DNA from: an uncultured Erysipelotrichaceae bacterium
GTDB taxonomy: Bacteria > Bacillota_I > Bacilli_A > Erysipelotrichales > Coprobacillaceae
Direction: 5' to 3'
DNA: 5,231 nt
NCBI GenBank assembly: GCA_900544435.1
Contig: UQVG01000161.1
Location: 1 to 5,231 of the forward strand
Position numbers and translations under genes: made by a program
Shown here: piece after piece, positions 1-5,231 of the stretch
How the letters are laid out: the number at the start of each line of letters is the position of its first letter
How positions within the stretch are numbered: position 1 is the first letter of the stretch
Notes under the pieces: generated by a model
What the model was told of the DNA's origin: nothing
Database searches by the model: none
The model's input: only the letters and a program-made list of their open reading frames with translations

Positions 1-26
1 ATTTTATAAAATATAGAAATTCTCTT

Positions 27-56
27 AAAAAAGTCTTAACTTAATGACATTGACTT
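27..56 (-). terminator. Weak candidate terminator downstream of the fabT-like gene
   Basis: Read on the minus strand, AAGTC (56-52) can pair with GACTT (35-31), and a run of six T follows (32-27). The stem is only 5 bp with a 16-nt loop, so it is far weaker than the terminator at 2102-2130. It lies just past the stop codon of the MarR-family gene. It may simply be AT-rich spacer, and the operon could continue leftward out of the window. Nothing else was recognised in 1-68. Confidence 0.22.
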
Positions 57-68
57 ATAACGTTGACT

Positions 69-539
69 TTATTTATTTTGATCTTTTCTTCTTAATAATT
101 CATTTCGATAAACAACGAGATCTTTATAAATATCACTTAATGTTGAAAAAACCCATTCTACTCTTTCATCAGGAATACGATTTCTATAAATAGAATCTAA
201 TTCATGATGAAATTGTTCATGAACTTTTAAAGCTTCTCTTCCTTGATCAGTCAGTCTTAAATAATAAATACGTTGATCTTGAGTAGATTTTTCTTTAATA
301 AGAAAACCTTTTTCTACAATTTTTTTAACAGCTGTAGTTAATGTCCCAAGTGTTACATTTAAATGATTTGCTACTGCTGACATCGAAGGACTTGATTCTT
401 TATCAACAGCTTCTAATACATGCATTTCAGACATTGAAAGCTGTTTAAAAGGTCCTTGTTTTAAATACAATTCTTGTATATCCATTGCAATATTAAAAAC
501 ATCAACAACTGTTTCTATCGTATCTACTCTTTGTGTCAT
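69..539 (-). CDS. fabT: FabT-like MarR-family transcriptional regulator
   Basis: This 156-aa winged-helix regulator is full length for the MarR family. Residues 36-60 form the start of the DNA-binding domain (LSMSEMHVLEAV). The recognition helix lies around 61-75, with NVTLGTLTTAVKKI closely resembling the VTLGT(V/L)TT segment I recall from streptococcal FabT. The wing is at about 79-98 with the family D-x-R (D88, R90), followed by a C-terminal dimerisation helix. FabT represses fatty-acid synthesis genes when bound to long-chain acyl-ACP; that role is assigned here by family. The start at 539 was chosen because AAGGAG (551-546) sits 6 nt upstream. A start at 596 would add 19 residues and overlap the upstream gene by 44 nt. 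The gene follows the DegV-family gene after 13 nt, so the two are probably co-transcribed. It could instead be another MarR-type repressor. Confidence 0.82.
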   Translation of the reverse strand: MTQRVDTIETVVDVFNIAMDIQELYLKQGPFKQLSMSEMHVLEAVDKESSPSMSAVANHLNVTLGTLTTAVKKIVEKGFLIKEKSTQDQRIYYLRLTDQGREALKVHEQFHHELDSIYRNRIPDERVEWVFSTLSDIYKDLVVYRNELLRRKDQNK

Positions 540-545
540 CTTTTT

Positions 546-551
546 CTCCTT
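546..551 (-). promoter_or_regulatory. Ribosome binding site that decides the fabT-like start
   Basis: AAGGAG on the minus strand lies 6 nt before the ATG at 539-537. It falls in the 13-nt gap after the TAA of the degV-family gene (555-553). This favours a 156-residue product over the longer in-frame reading that starts at 596. Confidence 0.8.
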
Positions 552-552
552 A

Positions 553-1419
553 TTACCCTTCGTATTTTCTAATGTATTGATATCCAATTCCACCAATACC
601 CATATGAGCTCCTACAACAGCTGGTAATTCTCTTACAAGTATTTCACATTCTCCAATTTGTTCAATCAATTTTTGTTTCATTTCTAAAGCTAAACCTTCG
701 CTTAAAACATGTTCAATTGCAAAAACATAGTCCTTATTATTAACCTTACAATCATTGACCATATGTTCAATAATTTTTAAATTTGCTTTCTTAACTGTTC
801 TTACTTTCGCAAAACTATCAATTTTTCCACCTAAATCATAATTTAATTTCATAACAGGTACAATTTTTAAAAGTCCAGCAAGAGTAGCAACAGCTGGTGT
901 AATACGACCACCTTTTTTTAGATGATCTAAATTAGGTACCATAATAATAGTTGCTGAATCTTCAACAAGTTTTTCTAAAATATCTTTAATTTCTGCTGGT
1001 GATTTTCCTTCACTTGCAAGTTTTGCTGCAACTTCAATTAGATACTTATGATTACTTGCTGTTCCTTTTGTATCCACTAATGTTACTGGCATATCTAACA
1101 TATCACAAGCTAACTTCATTCCATTCATTGTAGAAGAAAGTCCTGTTGCTATTGGTAGACCAATAACATGACTATATCCTTGATCTTTAATTTTTTGAAC
1201 TGCTTCTTGTAATGAACCAGTTGATGGTTGAGAAGTCATCACCATAATATCGTCTTTTTCCATACGTTTAAAAACATCTATACTATGAATTTCAAGATCA
1301 TCTAAATAACTTTTACCTTCCATAGTAATTGTAAGTGGTGCAATAAATATTCCTTCATCTTCTCTTGAACCTACAGGAATTTGACACCCACTATCCGCTA
1401 ATATAGCAATTTTTTCCAT
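553..1419 (-). CDS. DegV family fatty-acid-binding protein (FakB type)
   Basis: This 288-aa cytosolic protein has the usual length and motifs of DegV/FakB proteins. It opens with MEKIAILADSG, followed by TSQPS at 62-66, GLSST at 93-97, LKKGGRI at 167-173, LLKIVPV at 183-189, and a C-terminal GAHMGIGGIG at 270-279. In characterised FakB proteins the Thr/Ser of the first two motifs and the C-terminal His (H272 here) hold the fatty-acid carboxyl group. FakB presents the fatty acid to the kinase FakA, and the acyl-phosphate feeds phospholipid synthesis through PlsX/PlsY. No fakA is in the window. The ATG at 1419 is preferred because GAGGTG lies 6 nt upstream. An alternative GTG at 1428 would add three residues but lies inside that ribosome-binding site. 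The next gene, 13 nt downstream, is FabT-like, which supports a lipid role. The ligand cannot be told from sequence. Confidence 0.88.
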   Translation of the reverse strand: MEKIAILADSGCQIPVGSREDEGIFIAPLTITMEGKSYLDDLEIHSIDVFKRMEKDDIMVMTSQPSTGSLQEAVQKIKDQGYSHVIGLPIATGLSSTMNGMKLACDMLDMPVTLVDTKGTASNHKYLIEVAAKLASEGKSPAEIKDILEKLVEDSATIIMVPNLDHLKKGGRITPAVATLAGLLKIVPVMKLNYDLGGKIDSFAKVRTVKKANLKIIEHMVNDCKVNNKDYVFAIEHVLSEGLALEMKQKLIEQIGECEILVRELPAVVGAHMGIGGIGYQYIRKYEG

Positions 1420-1505
1420 ACTCTCCACCTCTTCCTCATATAATATAACAAATTATAGATTATTTTTAAAGTTTTATGTTATGATAAAAATCGGAAGGTG
1501 AAAAA
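1420..1505. promoter_or_regulatory. Divergent intergenic region between the degV-family gene and yigZ
   Basis: This AT-rich gap must drive both flanking genes. Rightward, the ribosome-binding site AAGGTG (1495-1500) sits 5 nt before the ATG at 1506. A possible -10 TATGAT lies at 1480-1485 but has no convincing -35. I saw no FabT-type palindrome (TTTGAT...ATCAAA) here. Confidence 0.5.
1442..1470 (-). promoter_or_regulatory. Candidate promoter of the degV-fabT operon
   Basis: On the minus strand TTTAAA (1470-1465) as -35 and TATATT (1447-1442) as -10 are separated by 17 nt. A perfect TATAAT at 1457-1452 is an alternative -10 but has only a poor -35. In such AT-rich DNA either could be chance. 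Confidence 0.35.
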
Positions 1506-2089
1506 ATGAAATCTATTGAAGAAACAATTCAACACACATTAATCATAAAAAAATCAGAATTTCTTTAAATGATGAAGAAAAAATCAATGAAACTATTGAT
1601 TACTATAAAGAAAAATATAAAGATGCAACTCATAACTGTGTTGCCTATCTTGTAGGTACAAAAGAAAGAGCCAATGATGATGGAGAACCATCAGGTACTG
1701 CGGGGCTTCCTATGTTAAATGTTTTAAAAAAACAAGAATTAAGCAATATTATTGCTATTGTTACAAGATATTTTGGAGGCATTAAATTAGGAGCTGGTGG
1801 ACTTACGAGAGCTTACACTCAAGCAGTGGCTGAAGCATTAAAAGAGGCAAACATTGTTGAAAAACACTTAATTGATGTTTATGATGTTTCCATTGATTAT
1901 AGTTTTACCAAAAAATTTGAACATTTACTTAAAGTTAATGATATTGATTGTCTTAATAAAGAATATAATGAACAAGTTACTTATCGTTTATATATAGATG
2001 ACTTATCTTTCTTCGATACAATCCAAGATTTAACAAGCAATCGTTATAGTAAAGAATTTATAAAAAAAGAATATGTTCCTGTAAAATAG
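1506..2089 (+). pseudogene. yigZ: YigZ/IMPACT (UPF0029) family protein gene, frameshifted
   Basis: The ATG at 1506, 5 nt after AAGGTG, begins MKSIEETIQHTLIIKKSEF and meets TAA at 1566-1568. The family sequence resumes in the -1 frame at 1562 (SLNDEEKINETIDYYK) and runs to TAG at 2087-2089. Conserved parts are DATHNCVAYLVG, NDDGEPSGTAGLP and the UPF0029 signature YFGGIKLGAGGLTRAY. A C-terminal domain of the kind usually called DUF1949 follows. Visible codons total about 194, against roughly 205-217 in intact relatives. KKSxF is conserved in the family and is read correctly in frame 0, yet about 5-7 residues that should follow F are missing. A deletion of 3n+1 nt (about 16-22) right after 1562 therefore fits best. 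The cellular role of YigZ proteins is poorly defined; a link to translation is inferred from eukaryotic IMPACT. An assembly error is possible. The in-frame ATG at 1712 would give 125 aa lacking the first half of the domain, so it is an unlikely true start. Confidence 0.85.
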
Positions 2090-2101
2090 TTTTAGAAAAG
2101 C

Positions 2102-2130
2102 AAAAAACTCTTCAAATCGAAGAGTTTTTT
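2102..2130. terminator. Bidirectional intrinsic terminator between convergent genes
   Basis: AAAAAACTCTTC (2102-2113) pairs perfectly with GAAGAGTTTTTT (2119-2130) around a 5-nt loop. On either strand the hairpin ends in a run of T. It lies 12 nt after the yigZ stop (plus) and 11 nt after the surface-protein stop (minus), so it can end both transcripts. Confidence 0.92.
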
Positions 2131-2141
2131 AATTCAACAAA

Positions 2142-2933
2142 TTATTTTGTAATTTTAAATCCACGAGTAATTGGAGCTGCTTGATAGTTTCCACCAAGTG
2201 TTACAACTGTCATTACATAACTTCCTGGTTCTGTAGGAGGAGTTGTTGTACTTGAGTATAATTTCCATTTACTTGTAAATCCTGAATATAAGTAATGAAT
2301 ATTGTCTTGAGCAACAGTTACATCACCATTTACAGAAATTGTTGCTTTAAAGTCAAAGCTTTTAGCTTCTTCTGCAGTGATTTTTCCATCTACAAATCTT
2401 TGGTTCCAGTTAAGTTTTACACCTTTTGAACGCATCTTAACAAGAAGTGCACCTACACCTACACCAGTTTCATAGTTTTTATTATCAGTTACTGCTGTTA
2501 CTGAATAAAGACCAGCTCTATTTGGTGTACCAAAAGAAATTCTAACTGAATCTGCAACAGATGGTAATTTATTGATAACTGTTAAAATTTGTCCAAATGT
2601 TCCAGTATCAATATGAAGTTTTTCAAGAAGATCTAATAATTCTTGAGTGCTAAATAATTCTCTTAATTCTCCAACTGTTACACCATCATTGATCATTTGA
2701 GTGAATGTTTTACCATAAAGTTTTTCAACAATTGGATCTAATAATTTTAATACTGCACTATTTGTATATTTTTCAGGAAGATTCATGTAAATTGATAAAT
2801 TTGCATTACTTGTTAATCCACCATAAATTGTATAAACATCAAATTTGTCAGCAGGATCCATTGTAATAAAGTCTTCTGGTAATGTTTCATCTGCATAAAT
2901 ATTTGTAGATTTAACTTTTACACTAACTTTTGC
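2142..2933 (-). other. C-terminal region of the surface protein
   Basis: Residues about 740-1003 depart from the repeat pattern. A linker (VNKAKVSVKVKS) leads into a mixed segment rich in Asp/Pro (EDFITMDPADKFDVYTIYGG). Next is a probable helical stretch at about 800-868 with spaced leucines (VLKLLDPIVEKLYG, LRELFSTQELLDLLEKL, GQILTVINKLP). The end, about 872-1003, is beta-rich with repeated GLYSVTAVTDNKNY / GSYVMTVVTLGGNY motifs, which resemble MBG/Ig-like domains. There is no anchor signal. The function is unknown. Confidence 0.55.
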
Positions 2934-2948
2934 TTTATTAACAGTTAC

Positions 2949-3248
2949 TGTACTTTCAGTTGTAGCTGATGGACGATATCCTGCATTTCCTTTATAAGTT
3001 ACACGGATTTTTTGTTCTCCAGCACCCATTTGTGTATATGTTAAAAGAGTTACTGTACCACCTTCAATTGGAGCCCATTGTTTTACGCCACCATCAATAT
3101 CACCAGCAAGAGTATTACTTCCATAATATTCGAAAGTAAAATCATCAACTGTTAAAGTATCTTTAGCAGGAAGGGTACTATTTTCCCAATCAATCACATT
3201 ATCAAAGATTGCTTGTTTCATTACATTTGCATCCACATTATATGTAAA
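2949..3248 (-). repeat. Surface-protein tandem repeat unit 5
   Basis: Residues 636 to about 735. The opening motif is degenerate (FTYNVDANVMKQ in place of LVYNDD..DYDA), then AIFDNVIDW, LTVDDFTFEYYG, QWAPIEGG, LLTYTQMGAGEQKIRVTYKGN. It contains an Asp/Gly-rich insert (LAGDIDGGVK) absent from units 1-3. It ends the array. Confidence 0.7.
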
Positions 3249-3575
3249 AGAAGCTCCTTCTTTACATACAACATTACTTGCAATACGATTATCTGTTGTT
3301 TTTACTTTTACTTCTTGAGTTGTACCTTTATATTCTTTATTACCACCCCAAGAAAATCTAATTGTCCATTCACCTGGACCAAATTTAGTAAATGTAGTTG
3401 TCCAATTTGATGAGTCAAGAGGTTGCCAATTTTTAATTACATCAGTTCCTGCATTATATTCAACTGTAACATCATCATATGTTAAAGTTTCTGGATCAGT
3501 AGAAGCAATAACAGCTTGATAAATTGCTTTTGCAGTTGCATCATAATCATATGTTTGATCATCATTAAATGCCAT
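3249..3575 (-). repeat. Surface-protein tandem repeat unit 4
   Basis: Residues 527-635, 109 aa, the shortest and most divergent unit. The motifs are MAFNDDQTYDYDA, AIYQAVIASTDPE, LTYDDVTVEYNAG, NWQPLD, and GEWTIRFSWGGN, where other units have GEQKIRVSYAGN. It carries Cys630, one of only two cysteines in the protein. Confidence 0.72.
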
Positions 3576-3950
3576 TGGAACTTCATAAGAAGTAGCTCCT
3601 TCAGCAAGATCTTTTACATTAAATTGAGATTGTTTACGTCCAACTACTGTAATAGTAGTACTAGCTTGTACAGAAGTATTTTCTTTGTTACCTGCATAAG
3701 TAACACGAATTTCTTGTTCACCTTCTGGAAGACCTGGATAAGTTAATCCATTAATTTTAGCACCTTCAATTGGTGACCATGCATGACCTAGCTCACCAAG
3801 CGAACCTGTTGTTGCTGTTGCATAGTATTCAATTGTTACATCATCTAATGTAAGTCCTTTAGGAGAACTATTTTCAGTATCTACTACTTGTTTCATGATA
3901 GCTTTTTCTACAGCTGCATAATCAACTGTTAAATCATCATTATAAACCAA
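3576..3950 (-). repeat. Surface-protein tandem repeat unit 3
   Basis: Residues 402-526, 125 aa. The motifs are LVYNDDLTVDYAAVEK, a three-residue-longer VVDTENSSPKGLTLDDVTIEYY, AWSPIEGAKINGLTYP, and GEQEIRVTYAGN. Its middle is nearly identical to unit 2 in protein and DNA. The tail (about 488-526) is longer and unlike units 1 and 2. Confidence 0.85.
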
Positions 3951-4301
3951 TGATACTGATGGATTTTCTTTAAAGATAATTTTTGATTCTTCTTTACCAA
4001 TTGTAAAATTAACTGTTGTTTCTACACTTGTTGGTAAAGTTGCATTTGTTCCTGCATAAGAAATTTTAATTTTTTGAGAACCAACACCCATTGCTGGATA
4101 AGTTAATGCATTAATTTTTGCACCTTCAATTGGTGACCATGCATGACCAAATTCACCAAGTGAACCTGTTGTTGCTGTTGCATAATATTCGATTGTAACA
4201 TCATTTACTGTTAAATCTGGTGTTGTAGATTTAACAACTGTATTAAAGATATTTTGACGTAATGCATCATAATCAACATTATTGTCATCATTATAAACTA
4301 A
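3951..4301 (-). repeat. Surface-protein tandem repeat unit 2
   Basis: Residues 285-401, 117 aa, the same length as unit 1. The motifs are LVYNDDNNVDYDALRQNIF, STTPDLTVNDVTIEYY, AWSPIEGAKINALTYP, QKIKISYAGTN and IGKEES. It supplies the reference codon CAA (4256-4254) that matches the TAA in unit 1. Confidence 0.88.
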
Positions 4302-4652
4302 TGGTAAAGTAACATCTTCATTGACTTCAATTGTTGATTCTTCTTTACCGATACCAATATTAACAGTTGCTTCTGCGCTTGTTGAATAATATGTATCACT
4401 TCCAGCATAAGAAACTCTAATTTTTTGTTCACCTACTGGAATACCTGGATAAGTTAATCCACTAATTTTACCACCATTAACTGGTGCCCACGCTTTTCCA
4501 AGAGATCCAACAGCTCCTGATGTTGCTGTTGCATAGTATTCGATTGTTACATCATCTAATGTTAAATCTGGTGTTGTAGAATCTACAACGGCATCAAAAA
4601 TATTTTAACGTACTGCATCATAATTAACACTTCCATCATCATTGTAAACAAG
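4302..4652 (-). repeat. Surface-protein tandem repeat unit 1, containing the nonsense codon
   Basis: Residues 168-284, 117 aa. It opens LVYNDDGSVNYDAVR, then the TAA, then NIFDAVVDSTTPDLTLDDV. Next come AWAPVNGGKISGLTYP, GEQKIRVSYAGSD and IGKEES. Across the stop it matches unit 2 (DYDALRQNIFNTVVKSTTPDL) residue by residue, so the missing residue is glutamine. Confidence 0.88.
4605..4607 (-). other. In-frame premature TAA (codon 183)
   Basis: The coding strand reads GTA CGT TAA AAT ATT. The same place in unit 2 reads TTA CGT CAA AAT ATC (L-R-Q-N-I). A single C-to-T transition accounts for the stop. No frameshift is needed, and the frame is open on both sides. Confidence 0.92.
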
Positions 4653-5153
4653 ATTAGCTGTTGCATCATCTTTTAAAGTAATAGCTGAAGTTAATTTTTT
4701 AGCTTTAGTAAGTGTAACTTCTTCTGTTGATCCTTTTAAACGAATTTTGTAGCTACCATCACTGTTTTTGGCTAGAGATGGATGAGTATAATCAGTTTTT
4801 ACCCAATTTCCTGTTTGACTTGTAAATCCTTCAATACTTCCCCATGCGGTATTTTTTAACACACCTGTACTACTTTTACCTTCACATTCATACTCCCATT
4901 CTAGACTTTGTAAATTTTGTTGATCTGGGTTTGTAAGTAATGCTTTACCTAGAATTTCTCTTACTTGGTCTAGTGATGCATCCGATGGAATAATTGCTGT
5001 TCCATCATGTAGCATTGTTGTTGATTGGCTTACAACTTGTTGTGCAGAAATAGCATTTTCATACGCAAATATACTCTGTGCACCTAACGGCTGTGCCACC
5101 ATTGTTGCTGTCAATGCGATTGCTAGCAACTTTTTGCTTTTCATTTTTTTCAT
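4605..5153 (-). CDS. N-terminal fragment of the surface protein (signal peptide plus first domain)
   Basis: As sequenced, translation from the ATG at 5153 yields only 182 aa. Residues 1-30 form a signal peptide: basic start MKKMKSKK, hydrophobic core LLAIALTATMVA, and possible cleavage after LGA (25) or IFA (30). Residues about 46-167 are a separate N-terminal domain starting DGTAIIPSDASLDQVREIL. It has LEWEYECEG with Cys90, AWGSIEGF, YTHPSL and KIRLKGSTEEVTL, and it looks like a distant relative of the downstream units (W-G/P, K-I-R positions). The last 15 residues are the start of repeat 1. The fragment would be exported but would carry no complete repeat. An upstream GAAAGGG lies 7 nt before the start. 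A second Met at residue 4 is a less likely start. Confidence 0.75.
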   Translation of the reverse strand: MKKMKSKKLLAIALTATMVAQPLGAQSIFAYENAISAQQVVSQSTTMLHDGTAIIPSDASLDQVREILGKALLTNPDQQNLQSLEWEYECEGKSSTGVLKNTAWGSIEGFTSQTGNWVKTDYTHPSLAKNSDGSYKIRLKGSTEEVTLTKAKKLTSAITLKDDATANLVYNDDGSVNYDAVR

Positions 5154-5160
5154 ATTTCTT

Positions 5161-5224
5161 CCCTTTCTGCTTACGTGGTAGTGTCAAAAATCTATATTAA
5201 ATAGCGTAAATACACTACCCTCAA
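5161..5224 (-). promoter_or_regulatory. Promoter and ribosome binding site of the surface-protein gene
   Basis: On the minus strand TTGAGG (5224-5219) and TTTAAT (5201-5196) are spaced by 17 nt, matching -35 (4/6) and -10 (5/6). Transcription would begin near 5189, giving a leader of about 35 nt. The ribosome-binding site GAAAGGG (5167-5161) lies 7 nt before the ATG at 5153. Confidence 0.55.
5171..5219. promoter_or_regulatory. Inverted repeats around the -10 box, candidate operator
   Basis: GGTAGTGT (5177-5184) and ACACTACC (5212-5219) form a perfect 8-bp inverted repeat with 27 nt between the arms. Its centre, at 5198, falls in the predicted -10 (5196-5201). A second pair, TTACG (5171-5175) and CGTAA (5205-5209), is interleaved with it. 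One arm lies upstream of the start point, so this is a DNA-level site rather than an RNA hairpin. The cognate regulator is unknown. Confidence 0.4.
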
Positions 5225-5231
5225 TTTATCT

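Larger units (their letters stand above)
2142..4604 (-). pseudogene. Orphaned 3' part of the surface-protein gene (repeats and C-terminus)
   Basis: From the codon after the internal stop, the frame is open for 820 residues plus the final TAA (2144-2142). It holds nearly all of repeat 1, repeats 2-5 and the C-terminal region. The first ATG in frame is at 4091 (residue 355), inside repeat 2 (the MGVGSQKI segment). It has no ribosome-binding site and no signal peptide, so independent expression as a secreted protein is unlikely. Codon use and repeat conservation continue unchanged across the stop, so the lesion looks recent. Confidence 0.7.
2142..5153 (-). pseudogene. Secreted tandem-repeat surface protein gene with an internal stop
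   Basis: One reading frame of 1003 codons is interrupted only by TAA at codon 183 (4607-4605). Order of parts: signal peptide (about 1-30), N-terminal domain (about 46-167), five repeat units (168 to about 735), then a C-terminal region (about 740-1003). The latter has a leucine-rich helical stretch at about 800-868 and a final beta-rich Ig/MBG-like segment ending APITRGFKITK. There is no LPXTG motif, C-terminal membrane segment or cell-wall-binding repeat, so an intact product would be released or held non-covalently. Two cysteines (90 and 630) are the only ones. The composition (Thr, Val, Asp, Tyr) is typical of extracellular beta-sandwich adhesin-like proteins. I recognise the style from low-GC gut Bacillota but cannot name the family or its ligand. 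The ATG at 5153 has GAAAGGG 7 nt upstream. The gene stands alone between its own promoter and terminator. Confidence 0.8.

Noticed and set aside
50..68. Repeated TTGACTT boxes as a plus-strand promoter
   Set aside because: There is no suitable -10 at the right spacing and no plus-strand gene follows. Any transcript would run antisense to the regulator gene.
540..596. N-terminal extension of the MarR-family protein to an upstream ATG at 596
   Set aside because: It overlaps the end of the degV-family gene by 44 nt, and a strong AAGGAG sits directly before the internal ATG at 539.
1712..2089. Independent 125-aa gene starting at ATG 1712
   Set aside because: It begins in the middle of the IMPACT domain. 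Conserved family residues precede it in the same frame back to 1562.
3213..3410. Plus-strand open frame of 65 codons opposite repeats 4 and 5
   Set aside because: It has Cys/Phe/Ile-rich composition, no ribosome-binding site, and is fully antisense to a well-supported repeat region.
3516..3746. Plus-strand open frame of 76 codons opposite repeats 3 and 4
   Set aside because: It is antisense to conserved repeat motifs and has the low-complexity Ser/Cys/Phe composition expected from the reverse of Thr/Glu-rich coding DNA.
2142..4091. Independent gene starting at ATG 4091
   Set aside because: The start lies inside repeat unit 2, with no ribosome-binding site and no signal peptide. The same frame carries repeat sequence upstream.
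4605..4607. TAA recoded as glutamine (alternative genetic code or suppressor)
   Set aside because: TAA ends the degV, fabT-like and surface-protein frames at positions that fit their expected lengths, so it works as a normal stop here.
5177..5219. Site-specific invertible promoter (phase switch)
   Set aside because: 8-bp arms around 27 bp are much shorter than known invertible segments, and no recombinase gene is in the window.

Overview
The window is AT-rich, tightly packed bacterial DNA with Gram-positive ribosome-binding sites (AAGGAG, GAGGTG, AAGGTG, GAAAGGG). Gene content and protein style fit a low-GC Bacillota. The long repeat-bearing surface protein recalls gut Erysipelotrichales/Coprobacillaceae, but that assignment is an inference from protein style and no marker gene is present.

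Layout, left to right. (1) 1-68 is non-coding, with at most a weak terminator. (2) 69-1419, minus strand: a two-gene operon, a DegV/FakB-type fatty-acid-binding protein followed 13 nt later by a FabT-like MarR regulator. Together they suggest uptake of exogenous fatty acid coupled to control of fatty-acid synthesis. (3) 1420-1505 is a short divergent promoter region. (4) 1506-2089, plus strand: a YigZ/IMPACT-family gene whose frame is broken after codon 19, probably by a small deletion. (5) 2102-2130: a perfect 12-bp stem between T-runs that serves as a shared bidirectional terminator for the convergent genes. (6) 2142-5153, minus strand: a 1003-codon secreted protein gene with a signal peptide, a distinct N-terminal domain, five tandem units of about 109-125 residues, and a C-terminal region with a helical segment and an Ig/MBG-like end. 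It is cut by one in-frame TAA at codon 183. (7) 5154-5231: leader and promoter of this gene, with an inverted repeat centred on the predicted -10 box.

The two lesions (a frameshift in yigZ and a nonsense codon in the surface gene) are the most striking features. The sister repeat carries CAA (Gln) at the exact position of the TAA, so one C-to-T change explains the stop. No complete new system is visible. The most novel material is the tandem-repeat domain itself and the promoter architecture in front of it.
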